NCBI GenBank assembly: GCA_026225235.1
Contig: JAMFSK010000096.1
Coordinates: 62,001 to 126,000, forward strand
Length of the DNA stretch: 64,000 nt
Source of the DNA: Burkholderiales bacterium
Lineage (GTDB): Bacteria; Pseudomonadota; Gammaproteobacteria; Burkholderiales; Burkholderiaceae
Direction: 5' to 3'
Numbering within the stretch: position 1 is the first letter of the stretch; each line of letters begins with the position of its first letter. The position numbers and the translations under genes were made by a program. The notes beneath the pieces were generated by a model. That model had not been told where the DNA came from. It was given only the letters and a program-made list of their open reading frames with translations, and did not search any database. Positions 45,406-54,887 of the stretch are shown in pieces.

Positions 45406-46563
45406 ATGCAGTCCACTTCGACGCTCACTCGCATCGGAACCGCGCGCGGGCAGCAAGTTGCCACTCGCGTCGTGTTCTTTATCATCGGCTGTATTCCGGC
45501 GGTCTGGGCACCGCTCATTCCGCTTGCCAAGGCCCGCCTTGGCCTCGACGACGGCATGCTTGGCCTGCTCTTGCTTTGCATCGGCGCAGGGTCGATTGCA
45601 ACGATGCCCCTCACCGGCGCACTCGCCAGCCGAGTGGGCTGCCGGACGGTCGTTGTCATGTCGGCGCTCGTGCTTTTTTGCACGCTGCCGCTCCTGGCTA
45701 CCATCGCCAGCGTACCCTGGCTCGTCGTCGTGCTGATTTCCTTCGGTGCCAGCCTGGGCTCGATCGACGTGGCGATCAATATTCAGGCGATTGCCGTCGA
45801 GCATCGGAGCGGTCGAGCCATGATGTCGGGCTTTCACGGGTTCTTCAGTGTTGGCGGGGTGGTAGGCGCACTCAGCGCCACCGCATTGCTGAGTGCCGGT
45901 GTCGCGCCGATCTGGGCAACCGTTGCGGTCGTCCTCGTCCTTTTTTTTGCGCTGCTAAGCGTCATCGCGCATTTGCTCGCGGATCGCAGTGAACGCACGG
46001 ACTCGATGTTCGCGTTGCCCCACGGCATCGTGTTGCTGCTCGGCGTGCTGGCGCTTATCGTGTTCCTCAGTGAAGGCGCCGTGCTGGACTGGAGTGGCGT
46101 ATTCCTGACGTCGGCACGCGACGTCAGTCCGTCTTACGCAGGCCTCGGGTATGCGGCGTTCGCGTTCACCATGACCCTGGGGCGCCTCACGGGTGACCGT
46201 ATTGTTCAGGCGCTCGGTGCAGTGAAAGTGGTGGGACTGGGCGGCTTGCTTGCGGCGCTGGGCTTTCTCATTGCGACCTATGCGAGCCCGTGGATACTGG
46301 CCCTCGTCGGCTACGCGCTGGTAGGTGCGGGGTGTTCCAATATTGTGCCCGTCTTGATGACAAGTGCGGGACGACAAACCGTCATGTCGAAGAACCTCGC
46401 CGTGTCGGCTGTCACCACGCTCGGGTATCTGGGAATTCTAGCCGGCCCGGCATGCATCGGCTTTATTGCTCACTTCCTGGGGCTGCCGACCGCCTTTCTT
46501 ATGCTGGCGATCTTGCTACTCGGGGTGGCCGTCAGCAGCCGCTTTCTCAGCCTGAATCGATAA
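45406..46563 (+). CDS. MFS transporter
   Basis: VFFIIGCIPAVWAPLIPLAKARLGLDDGMLGLLLLCIGAGSIATMPLTGALASRVGCRTVVVMSALVLF. Confidence 0.9.
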   Translation: MQSTSTLTRIGTARGQQVATRVVFFIIGCIPAVWAPLIPLAKARLGLDDGMLGLLLLCIGAGSIATMPLTGALASRVGCRTVVVMSALVLFCTLPLLATIASVPWLVVVLISFGASLGSIDVAINIQAIAVEHRSGRAMMSGFHGFFSVGGVVGALSATALLSAGVAPIWATVAVVLVLFFALLSVIAHLLADRSERTDSMFALPHGIVLLLGVLALIVFLSEGAVLDWSGVFLTSARDVSPSYAGLGYAAFAFTMTLGRLTGDRIVQALGAVKVVGLGGLLAALGFLIATYASPWILALVGYALVGAGCSNIVPVLMTSAGRQTVMSKNLAVSAVTTLGYLGILAGPACIGFIAHFLGLPTAFLMLAILLLGVAVSSRFLSLNR

Positions 46564-46671
46564 GTCCAGAGCTCGAAGGGGCATGCTTGTCCCCATGATC
46601 TGGAGCCTGCTTGTAGTACGGGGCTCTCGTCTATCGGAATCTTGGCGCGCAGCGCAGCGTTAACGAATTTC

Positions 46672-46690
46672 GGGGGCGTTCTGCGCCCCC
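46672..46690. terminator. Terminator-like hairpin between convergent genes
   Basis: GGGGGCG TTCTG CGCCCCC nested in outer GCGTTAA...TTAACGC arms. Confidence 0.6.
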
Positions 46691-46712
46691 ATTTCGAATT
46701 TCCTTAACGCAC

Positions 46713-46970
46713 TCACGAAATCGCGTATTTGCGCCGCGGATCGCCCTTGTACATCTTTTGCGCAAGCGTCAGGATTTCCGAGCGGTGGCCGTCAAATGCT
46801 TCAAGCACGGACGACTCGTCGGAGCCGGCACTGCGGCTCAGGCGGAGCGTGACCGCGTCGTCGATGAGGAATACCACCTCGCGCGAATTGTCGTAGCCCC
46901 AAAAGCGGATGCGACGTTCGGCGGGCTCATAGGTGCGGCTGGGATTGGGGAAGTTGAGTGCCATACGCAC
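46713..46970 (-). CDS. DUF1488-like protein
   Basis: MALNFPNPSRTYEPAERRIRFWGYDNSREVVFLIDDAVTLRLSRSAGSDESSVLEAFDGHRSEILTLAQKMYKG. Confidence 0.8.
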   Translation of the reverse strand: MRMALNFPNPSRTYEPAERRIRFWGYDNSREVVFLIDDAVTLRLSRSAGSDESSVLEAFDGHRSEILTLAQKMYKGDPRRKYAIS

Positions 46971-47036
46971 CTCTTTGCTATTGCGACATCGCTCCAGGCC
47001 CGGCTGGCCGTTGTGCAGGGCATGCCGACGACCGGC

Positions 47037-47153
47037 TCACTTGCGCACTTTAACTAGGCTGCGCACCTTCTCGTGCGCAATTTGTCTGAGGTAGAGGGCG
47101 CTGAGAACAATGCCTGCCAGGCCGCCCATGACACCGATCATCGAAAAATTCAT
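47037..47153 (-). CDS. Small (38 aa) single-TM protein
   Basis: MNFSMIGVMGGLAGIVLSALYLRQIAHEKVRSLVKVRK: short, one hydrophobic segment, basic C-terminus. Confidence 0.45.
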   Translation of the reverse strand: MNFSMIGVMGGLAGIVLSALYLRQIAHEKVRSLVKVRK

Positions 47154-47274
47154 CCTGTGCTCCCAAGCTGCAAACTTGCAGTAGCCCAGTGTGCGCCTAT
47201 TCGCGCCTGACCGCATCATTAAGTCGCGAGACCGGCCTTTTCTTGCACCGCGGCCACATCCGCGTAAGACGCTC

Positions 47275-48858
47275 TTACTCCACCGGCGCCACGAGAGAAA
47301 CCGCGTCCCGGTTGAAACGCGACAAAGGCTGCGTGTCCGCGGCACGCACCAGCAGCCAGGTAAGAATGGCCGCCGCACATGCGAGCGCGGCGGCCGAAAA
47401 CATCAGGGCCTGGTAGCCATCAGCAAAACTTTGGACCGCCAGCAGGTGAAACGACGTTCCCCCATCAGCGCCAGGCGAGCCCGTTAGATCGCCGGCGGCC
47501 ACGCTTCGGATCAAGTGGGCACGGTCCCCGGGGGGCATCGCCGGCAGTGCGTCTGAGACACTGGCCGCGACACGGGCGTAAAGCACCGCCCCCAGTGCCG
47601 CGAAACCCACCACAATGCCGCTGAAGCGCGCCGTGCCGGAAACACCCGATGCCATTCCGGCCCGCTCAGAGGGAATGACCGTCATGCTGACCTTCGCGAT
47701 CTCCCCATTCAGTATGCCTGCACCGCAGCCGGCGACCAGCATGCCGCCAAGCAGCGACAGATAATCGAGCCGCGGGATGCGCAATGCCATCCATGCAAGA
47801 CCGACGGCGATCAGCAAGAGCCCGGTAGTGAGCAATACTCGGCCGCTCACCCGATGGGTCAAATACGATGCCACTACTCTCGGCACGATGAAAAGCGGGA
47901 TGGCCATTGGCAGCATCAGCAAGCCCGCTTCTCGCGGTCCGTGACCGAGCCCCCCTTGCAGAAACTCGGGCAGAAAAGTCAGCATCGTCAGCAAGGCCGC
48001 CGCGTAAGTCACGCCAGCAATGTTCGCACCGATGTAAGTAGGTTCGCGGAAGAAGCGCAGGTCGAGCATCGGCCGTACCTGTCTCTTCTCGACGATAACG
48101 AAGGTGACAAAGAGTGCAACAGCCGCCGCAAATTCACCAAGAATGACCGGATTGCGCCACCCATCCCGATTGCCCGATATCAGCGCCATCGTGGTAAAAG
48201 AGAGGAATGCGCTAAACGAGAGAAAGCCAAGGATATCGACACGAGTCGCGTGGGGATCTCTCGATTCATCGACTGCGTAGACGGTGAGTGCAATCATGAT
48301 CGCGCCGACGGGAACGTTCACATAGAACGCCCATTGCCAGCCGAATGCCTGCGTAATGAAACCCCCTGCGACGGGCCCGAGTGATACCGCTATGCCAATG
48401 ACCGAACCCCAGAATGCGAACGCCCTCGCGCGCTCAGGTCCGCGAAAAGTGTGAGACAAGGTGGCAAGCGCGGCGCTTAACTGCATGGCCGCCCCGATCC
48501 CCTGAACTGCACGAGCACCATTGAGCACCGCCACGTTCTGCGCGGCTCCGCATACCAGCGAAGCCAGCGTGAAGACAACGAGTCCAATCAGCAACAAGCG
48601 CTTGCGGCCATACCGATCAGCGAGCGCACCGGATGGCATCACCAGCGAGGCGAACGTCAAGGTATAAGCGCTGACGACCCACTCAATGCCGGAGAAATCC
48701 GCATGCAGTGAATGTGCGATCGAAGGCAGCGAAACCGCGACGATATTCGAGTCGAGGTTGATCATGAACGAAGGAACCGACACGCAGAGCAGGACCAGAA
48801 AAGTGCGGGTTCGATCTTGCGCCGCAAGATCGTGTTGCCTGGTCATGAGGGACTCCAT
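47275..48858 (-). CDS. DHA2-family (EmrB/QacA-like) MFS efflux transporter
   Basis: MTRQHDLAAQDRTRTFLVLLCVSVPSFMINLDSNIVAVSLPSIAHSLHADFSGIEWVVSAYTLTFASLVMPSGALADRYGRKRLLLIGLVVF. Confidence 0.92.
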   Translation of the reverse strand: MESLMTRQHDLAAQDRTRTFLVLLCVSVPSFMINLDSNIVAVSLPSIAHSLHADFSGIEWVVSAYTLTFASLVMPSGALADRYGRKRLLLIGLVVFTLASLVCGAAQNVAVLNGARAVQGIGAAMQLSAALATLSHTFRGPERARAFAFWGSVIGIAVSLGPVAGGFITQAFGWQWAFYVNVPVGAIMIALTVYAVDESRDPHATRVDILGFLSFSAFLSFTTMALISGNRDGWRNPVILGEFAAAVALFVTFVIVEKRQVRPMLDLRFFREPTYIGANIAGVTYAAALLTMLTFLPEFLQGGLGHGPREAGLLMLPMAIPLFIVPRVVASYLTHRVSGRVLLTTGLLLIAVGLAWMALRIPRLDYLSLLGGMLVAGCGAGILNGEIAKVSMTVIPSERAGMASGVSGTARFSGIVVGFAALGAVLYARVAASVSDALPAMPPGDRAHLIRSVAAGDLTGSPGADGGTSFHLLAVQSFADGYQALMFSAAALACAAAILTWLLVRAADTQPLSRFNRDAVSLVAPVE

Positions 48859-48879
48859 CCGATGAGGTGACAATTGGTG

Positions 48880-48915
48880 GCATATGCCCGTATTAAAATA
48901 TGAGCATATGCTAGT
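48880..48915. promoter_or_regulatory. Twin GCATATGC operators in MFS/MarR divergent region
   Basis: GGCATATGCC around 48880-48887 and AAATA-TG-AGCATATGCT-AG-TATTT around 48904-48911. Confidence 0.7.
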
Positions 48916-48946
48916 ATTTGTCAAGCGGAGCGAAGATAAGGACGCC

Positions 48947-49471
48947 ATGATGGACAAACCGGCACGCGGTGTACAAGGCAAAGGCGTCAAGCAATTGACG
49001 TCCGAAGAGATGCAGGAATTGGCAGACGGAACCCGCTGCAACGGCACGGCGCTTCGCAAGGCGACGCGGCGCGTGTCACAGCTTTACGACGAAGTACTCG
49101 CGCCCTGTGGCCTTCGATCAACCCAGCGCTCGCTGTTGGTTCATATTGCCCGGGCCAAGGCGCCGACAATGGGCGAACTGGCCGTTGCGCTCGTGCTGGA
49201 TCGATCAGCACTCGCCCAGAATCTCAAGCCGCTCGAGCGTGACGGTCTGATCGAAATCCAGGTGGATGAGGAAGACCGACGCAGTCGACGGATCAAGCTC
49301 ACGTCTCAGGGAAACGCAAAGCTCGTGGAATCGACGAAGCTGTGGCAGCGCGCACAGCATCGCTTTGAGCATGTGTTCGGCGAGGAAAAGGCGCGCGCAC
49401 TACGCACGTCTTTGCTGGCGATTTCCTCAATGGACTTTGAAGGGGCTTTTCTGGATGCACCCGACGCGTGA
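48947..49471 (+). CDS. MarR-family regulator
   Basis: TALRKATRRVSQLYDEVLAPCGLRSTQRSLLVHIARAKAPTMGELAVALVLDRSALAQNLKPLERDGLIEIQVDEEDRRSRRIKLTSQG; ATG 48947 preferred because the operator covers the upstream ORF start. Confidence 0.9.
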   Translation: MMDKPARGVQGKGVKQLTSEEMQELADGTRCNGTALRKATRRVSQLYDEVLAPCGLRSTQRSLLVHIARAKAPTMGELAVALVLDRSALAQNLKPLERDGLIEIQVDEEDRRSRRIKLTSQGNAKLVESTKLWQRAQHRFEHVFGEEKARALRTSLLAISSMDFEGAFLDAPDA

Positions 49472-49584
49472 TTTGAGTCTTGCCCTATGGACCTATGGAA
49501 CATTGGAGCAGAGCAATCTGACCACCTCATCGAATCGAGCAAGACAGTAGGTCTGCGCATCGCCGGAATCAGCCTTCACGACTT

Positions 49585-50043
49585 TTATAAAGTCTTGACC
49601 CACCCAAGCGCTTCGTCGGCAAACTTGCGAAGCAGACGAGCCAGGTCTCGAACGTCGTCCTTCTCCCAATCGGCAAGCAAACCTTCAATGATCTTTTGAC
49701 GGGCAGCATCCAGCGCCCCCGTCATGACTCGACCTTGGTCCGTAATAGTCGCTGCGCGCACGCGCCCGTCTTCCGGACTTGGGCAACGGGCGACAAGCCC
49801 CAGTCCCTCCAGCTTCGCTATCTGTCGGCTGACCGTGCTGTAGTCGCGCCCCGCTAGTTCCGCCAGTTCAACGATCCCCAGCGGCCCCCGCCGTTCAATT
49901 CTGGCGAGCAATGGAAAAAGCGCGCGGTCCAGATCGACGCCCGCCGCTTCAATAAGCGCGGCATCCGGTTGAGGGCGATTCAGCACGCCCGTGAGATCCA
50001 GGAGCGCCTCCCGCAGTTCGCGGATGTCTTTCCCTATCGCCAT
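49585..50043 (-). CDS. MarR-family regulator
   Basis: MAIGKDIRELREALLDLTGVL...FPLLARIERRGPLGIVELAELAGRDYSTVSRQIAKLEGLGLVARCPSPEDGRVRAATITDQG. Confidence 0.9.
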   Translation of the reverse strand: MAIGKDIRELREALLDLTGVLNRPQPDAALIEAAGVDLDRALFPLLARIERRGPLGIVELAELAGRDYSTVSRQIAKLEGLGLVARCPSPEDGRVRAATITDQGRVMTGALDAARQKIIEGLLADWEKDDVRDLARLLRKFADEALGWVKTL

Positions 50044-50069
50044 ATCACTCCTTGTCCATTTCTTTATGC

Positions 50070-50082
50070 GTGTATAATACAC
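50070..50082. promoter_or_regulatory. Operator-like palindrome GTGTAT-A-ATACAC
   Basis: Lies in the divergent region between MarR (-) and alcohol dehydrogenase (+). Confidence 0.6.
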
Positions 50083-50146
50083 ATATATTTCGTTATCCAG
50101 TTCTGGATGGCGCCGACGCCTCGACACTTGGCAATGGAGAGCGGAC

Positions 50147-51106
50147 ATGAAAGCAGCAGTCGTTAAGGAACCCGGTGCGGCACCCGTTTACGCCGACTTC
50201 ATCGAGCCAACCGCCGCAGACGGTATCGCCCGCATCGCGGTTGTAGCATCCGCACTCAGCCATGTCACCAAGAGCCGGGCGTCGGGCGCGCACTACAGCT
50301 CCGCTGGCACTATTCCTTTCGTCCCCGGCATCGACGGCACCGGCATGCTTGACGACGGGACGCGCGTTTATTTCGTGCTGCCCGAAGCGCCCTTCGGCGG
50401 TATGGCCGAGCACTGCATTGTCCAGGAGGTGCGTTGCATTCATCTACCGGAGGCACTGGATGACGTTACTGCGGCGGCCATCGCGATACCCGGAATGTCG
50501 TCGTGGGCGGCCCTGGTCGAACGCGCGAAGCTGAGCAAGGGAGAAACCGTTCTGATCAACGGTGCAACTGGCGTATCGGGTCGTCTCGCTGTGCAAATCG
50601 CAAAGTATCTGGGCGCAGGCAAAGTCGTGGCGACCGGGCGAAACGTGGGCACACTGTCATCACTTCACGCACTCGGCGCCGACGTGACGATTAATCTCGG
50701 GCAGGATAAAGACACACTCGAGAACGCGTTCAAGAAGGTGTTTGAAGAGGGTGTCGGGGTCGTTCTCGACTATCTTTGGGGACCCACCGCCGAACTGTTG
50801 TTGGCAGCAGCGACCAGAACGGCACCAGACGCTGTTCCCATCCGATTTGTTCAGATTGGCTCGCTTGGCGGATCGACAATCACCCTTCCCAGCGCGGCAC
50901 TTCGATCATCGGCCATCGAATTAATGGGCAGCGGGATTGGCAGCATTCCCATGCCGCGCATCTTTGGTGCGATTGAACAGATGCTCAACGCGACGATTCC
51001 TGGCGGCTTCAAGATTGCAACGAAGCCCGTGCCCCTGTCCCAGATAACTGAACACTGGACAGACAACGAGAGCACCGTGCGGACAGTATTTACCACAGGC
51101 GGCTAG
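50147..51106 (+). CDS. Quinone oxidoreductase/zinc-binding ADH-like (MDR) protein
   Basis: AKLSKGETVLINGATGVSGRLAVQIAKYLGAGKVVATGRNVGTLSSLHALGADVTINL. Confidence 0.9.
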   Translation: MKAAVVKEPGAAPVYADFIEPTAADGIARIAVVASALSHVTKSRASGAHYSSAGTIPFVPGIDGTGMLDDGTRVYFVLPEAPFGGMAEHCIVQEVRCIHLPEALDDVTAAAIAIPGMSSWAALVERAKLSKGETVLINGATGVSGRLAVQIAKYLGAGKVVATGRNVGTLSSLHALGADVTINLGQDKDTLENAFKKVFEEGVGVVLDYLWGPTAELLLAAATRTAPDAVPIRFVQIGSLGGSTITLPSAALRSSAIELMGSGIGSIPMPRIFGAIEQMLNATIPGGFKIATKPVPLSQITEHWTDNESTVRTVFTTGG

Positions 51107-51316
51107 CCGTGAAGCGGAGCTGCGCGACGGCTAGCCAAGGTGTCCCTGGTCTGCAAATATATCGCCCATCTGGACGGCAGCACCGGATCTTTCGCACAGC
51201 GTCAATTGGGGACTGCCGAGTCCTGAGTTTCCGGACACCGAGGCTCTTTTTCTGTGCCGACGAAGCGTATAGATTTTGATCGAACGTGCTAACCGCACAC
51301 TCGACGAGTTCTCACC

Positions 51317-51625
51317 ATGACCAAGCTTGTAGTGCTCTATAAGACGCCATCGGCTCCAGAAGCATTCGACGCGCACTACTTTTCGACACATGCGCCGCTT
51401 ACCAAGCAGATACCCGGGCTTTTGAATTTCGAAGTCAGCACCGGGCCTGTCACGACCCCTGCGGGCGCTTCGCCCTATCATCTCGTGGCCGTTCTGAGCT
51501 TCGAGTCAACGGAAGCCTTGCGTCACGGGGTCGATTCGCCCGAGGGTAAGGCCGCGGCTAAGGATCTCGAGAATTTTGCGCAGGCTGGAGTCGGACTTCT
51601 CATGTTTGATACAAAAGAAGTCTGA
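51317..51625 (+). CDS. EthD family protein
   Basis: MTKLVVLYKTPSAPEAFDAHYFSTHAPLTKQIPGLLNFEVSTGPV... Confidence 0.85.
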   Translation: MTKLVVLYKTPSAPEAFDAHYFSTHAPLTKQIPGLLNFEVSTGPVTTPAGASPYHLVAVLSFESTEALRHGVDSPEGKAAAKDLENFAQAGVGLLMFDTKEV

Positions 51626-51660
51626 TTCCGTCTCTAGCCGCATAGGTGCCCCCGGTCACT

Positions 51661-51699
51661 ACATGTTCTTGAGAAACAAGACGTTTCTCAAGAACATGT
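51661..51699. terminator. Perfect 17-bp inverted repeat between convergent genes
   Basis: ACATGTTCTTGAGAAAC AAGAC GTTTCTCAAGAACATGT. Confidence 0.6.
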
Positions 51700-51703
51700 C
51701 TGC

Positions 51704-52318
51704 TCACGCGTAGCGTGCGAGGAACATGTCGGCGGCCGATTCCGCCACTTGTTTTTGCTCCTGTTCGCCGAGCGTCGCCTGCCCCATCGTCACCTGCGGC
51801 CAGAACGCAAACGCCTTCACGAGCGCCTGCAATTGCAGCGCCGCGAAAAGCGGATCGTCGGTCTTCAGACGCCCGTCGGCCGCAGCCGCACGGATCCACA
51901 CCGTCAGGTCCTCCTCGCGATCGCCTAGGCGGCCAACCATGTCTCGCGCCCGCTCCGGCGAATGGATGCCGGCTGCAATCGCCACACGTGCAAGCGCCAG
52001 GAAGGACTCCTCATTCAAAAGCCGCAATTTGCGGCCCAGCAGGTCGAGCAACTGAGCGCGCAATGGTTGGTCAGTGCGATAGGCGGGAGCATCGCCCGTC
52101 TGGCTCGCGTCCCACAACTGATGAAGAATCGCTGCGAACAGTGCTTCCTTGCTCGGGAAATGGTTATAGACCGTCCGTTTTGAGACGCTCGCCCGCGCCG
52201 CAATGCGGTCCATGCTGGCAACGTCGTAGCCGGACGCGAGGAACTCCTCGATCGCGGCGGCGACTATAGCGGCACGCTTGCGGTCCGTCAGACGTTGATG
52301 GGTGGCAGTGGAATCCAT
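51704..52318 (-). CDS. TetR-family regulator
   Basis: TDRKRAAIVAAAIEEFLASGYDVASMDRIAARASVSKRTVYNHFPSKEALFAAILHQLW. Confidence 0.92.
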   Translation of the reverse strand: MDSTATHQRLTDRKRAAIVAAAIEEFLASGYDVASMDRIAARASVSKRTVYNHFPSKEALFAAILHQLWDASQTGDAPAYRTDQPLRAQLLDLLGRKLRLLNEESFLALARVAIAAGIHSPERARDMVGRLGDREEDLTVWIRAAAADGRLKTDDPLFAALQLQALVKAFAFWPQVTMGQATLGEQEQKQVAESAADMFLARYA

Positions 52319-52362
52319 GTCGCGATTTTACACTGAGCAGTTTACTTTCCTGCGAAATAAAC

Positions 52363-52378
52363 TACACTCACGAGTGTA
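52363..52378. promoter_or_regulatory. Candidate TetR operator
   Basis: TACACTC AC GAGTGTA, 7-bp perfect arms, in the divergent region. Confidence 0.6.
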
Positions 52379-52403
52379 CATTTTTCTCCGGATGCTCTAT
52401 CCC

Positions 52404-53534
52404 ATGACGTTGCTTCCCGTTCGAGTCCGCCGCGCGCTCGGCCTTACCGCCGCGCAACGAAGCCGCGCTTTGTCCAGTTCTTCAAGACAGCACGACGGCG
52501 AACGCTTTCGCAACGTCGCGCCGCGCCCCGCCGAAGGCCTGCGCAAGACGCTCTCCATCATGTGGAACCTGTTGACCAATAAGCCACGCGGCACAATGCC
52601 GACAGGCACATTGCCCGTCGACGTGCTGACACGCGCGCAGCTCGATGCAGCCCCAGACCGCAGCCTCTACCGGCTCGGTCATTCGACGATACTGCTGAAG
52701 CTGCGCGGTCAGTTCTGGCTGACCGATCCCGTATTCGCCGAGCGTGCCTCTCCGTTTCGGCATCTCGGCCCGAAGCGATTTCATGCGCCGCCGCTCGCGC
52801 TCACCGATTTACCCCCGCTGCGTGGCGTAATCCTGTCGCATGACCACTACGACCACCTGGACCGCGAAACCGTGCTCGCGCTCGCGGGGAAGACCGGTGT
52901 ATTCCTGACCACGCTCGGCGTTGGCGACCGGTTGATCGAATGGGGCATCGATGCGTCGAAGGTGCGGCAGTTCGACTGGTGGCAAGGCACCGAAATAGAC
53001 GGGTTGCAATTCACCGCTGCGCCCGCGCAGCATTTTTCCGGGCGCAGTCTGCTCGACGGCAACAGTACCCTATGGGCGTCGTGGGTCATCGTCGACAATG
53101 ATCTACGTGTGTTCTTCAGCGGCGACACGGGCTACTTCGATGGTTTCAAGGCGATCGGCGAGCGCCTTGGGCCGTTCGACGTCACGCTGGTCGAGACGGG
53201 CGCATACGACCCGCAGTGGCCGTACGTTCACATGCAACCCGAAGAAACGGTGCAAGCGCATATCGATTTGCGCGGCCGTTGGCTCGTACCCATCCACAAC
53301 GGCACCTTCGACCTCGCGATGCATCGCTGGCAGGATCCGTTCGAAAGAGTGACGGGACTGGCCCTCGCGCGCGGTGTCGCGCTGTCGACGCCCCGCATGG
53401 GTGAGCGGCTGGATCTGAACACGCCGCACCGGGGCGAATCCTGGTGGCGTCAAACCGTCGAGACAGTCGCTGCGCCAAAGGCTGCATGGCGCCTGTGTGC
53501 GTCGCGCAGTGCCACAGACGCGAAGCCTTCTTGA
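52404..53534 (+). CDS. MBL-fold metallohydrolase (NAPE-PLD/UlaG-like)
   Basis: LYRLGHSTILLKLRGQFWLTDPVFAERASPFR...RGVILSHDHYDHLDRETVLAL...FFSGDTGYFDGFKAIGERLGPFDVTLVETGAYD. Confidence 0.9.
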   Translation: MTLLPVRVRRALGLTAAQRSRALSSSSRQHDGERFRNVAPRPAEGLRKTLSIMWNLLTNKPRGTMPTGTLPVDVLTRAQLDAAPDRSLYRLGHSTILLKLRGQFWLTDPVFAERASPFRHLGPKRFHAPPLALTDLPPLRGVILSHDHYDHLDRETVLALAGKTGVFLTTLGVGDRLIEWGIDASKVRQFDWWQGTEIDGLQFTAAPAQHFSGRSLLDGNSTLWASWVIVDNDLRVFFSGDTGYFDGFKAIGERLGPFDVTLVETGAYDPQWPYVHMQPEETVQAHIDLRGRWLVPIHNGTFDLAMHRWQDPFERVTGLALARGVALSTPRMGERLDLNTPHRGESWWRQTVETVAAPKAAWRLCASRSATDAKPS

Positions 53535-53586
53535 TCTCTCGCGGGGGACCGATTACTCGGGACGACGCGCACCGGACTCCAAGTCG

Positions 53587-54690
53587 CTACCCTAGTTTCC
53601 CCTGCATGCCCTGGACGAACCACCCCATGCTGCGCATGCCGTCTGCGTTCAACGCCTGCCCGCTCGCCACCTTGGTTGCCCCTGCCTGATCGCGGATCGG
53701 CCCCGCGAACACGTCGAGCTTCCCGGCTGAGATCTGTGACTGGACATCGGTCAGCCGCTGGATTCCTGCTGCGCCCAGCGCAGGGTGGTATGGCGCCATT
53801 TTGACGACACCTGCCGCTAGCCCATCCCATCGGCTTTCAGATTTCCACCGGTGATCGAGCACGCCACGCGCCGCGCCGATATACACGCTGCTCCAGTCAA
53901 GCGTAAAAGACGTCAGGCACGTCCTTGGCCCATAGCGGGACATGTCGCTCGCATAGCCAATCGACCAGACGGCCACCTCCTCGCATACCTGCACGGTTGC
54001 CGGTGTGTCGGTCATCGAAATCAGCACATCGGCGCCCAGACCAATCAATGTGTGGGCGGCATCGCGCTCCTTGCCCGGATCGAACCAGGAATTGAGCCAT
54101 AGCACTTTGCAGGTGATCGATGGATCGACGCTGCGGGCGCCCAGCAAGAAGGCATTCGCAGGGCCCACCACATCGGGCACGGGAAAGCCGCCGATAAATC
54201 CCAGGACGCGGCTCTTTGTTTTCTGTGCAGCGGCGACTCCCGCGAGATATGTACCTTCGAAGTAACGCGCTTCAAACGTGCCGAGATTGGCTTGTGTGCG
54301 CAACCCGGAGCAACTCTCAAACGTCGTATCCGAAGCTTGTGCCGCCACGCGCATCAGCGGCTGCGTATGCGAAAAGCTGGTGCCAAAAATCAGTTGATGA
54401 CCGCTCGCGGCCAGCTCACGAAATACGCGCTCCGAGTCCGCGGGCTGCGACACGTTCTCGATACAGGTCGAACGCACCTGTCCCTTGAATGCCGCTTCCA
54501 TCGCCAGACGACCCATTTCGTGCTGCCGAGTCCATCCAATATCGGCAATCGCCGAGACGTAGACGACGCCGACCTTGAGTGCCGGCTGAGCCTCGGGCGC
54601 TGCCCATACGGCCGGAGCCCGCAAGCCGATAGCGGCAAGCCCGGCGCCAGAGAGCTGCTTGAGAAATTGACGTCGAGTGTCATTGGCCAT
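53587..54690 (-). CDS. BMP-family ABC transporter substrate-binding protein, Tat-like leader
   Basis: MANDTRRQFLKQLSGAGLAAIGLRAPAVWA; LKVGVVYVSAIADIGWTRQHEMGRLAMEAAFKGQVRSTCIENVSQPADSERVFRELAASGHQLIFGTSFSH. Confidence 0.9.
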   Translation of the reverse strand: MANDTRRQFLKQLSGAGLAAIGLRAPAVWAAPEAQPALKVGVVYVSAIADIGWTRQHEMGRLAMEAAFKGQVRSTCIENVSQPADSERVFRELAASGHQLIFGTSFSHTQPLMRVAAQASDTTFESCSGLRTQANLGTFEARYFEGTYLAGVAAAQKTKSRVLGFIGGFPVPDVVGPANAFLLGARSVDPSITCKVLWLNSWFDPGKERDAAHTLIGLGADVLISMTDTPATVQVCEEVAVWSIGYASDMSRYGPRTCLTSFTLDWSSVYIGAARGVLDHRWKSESRWDGLAAGVVKMAPYHPALGAAGIQRLTDVQSQISAGKLDVFAGPIRDQAGATKVASGQALNADGMRSMGWFVQGMQGKLG

Positions 54691-54887
54691 AGTAGGTCCT
54701 GGGTTGGATGCTTTAAATGTGGGGCATTTTTGATCGGCGCACAATTGAGCGCGATAGCGGCGCGAGCCGCACGTTCGGCTGTACCGTCGAAACGACTGTA
54801 AAGTCGCCCGGCCGCCTGGATAAGGCCGACAATAAACAGCACCATCCCACTTTCGGGATACTCGACACTTGTTTCGCGGAAATCGTC

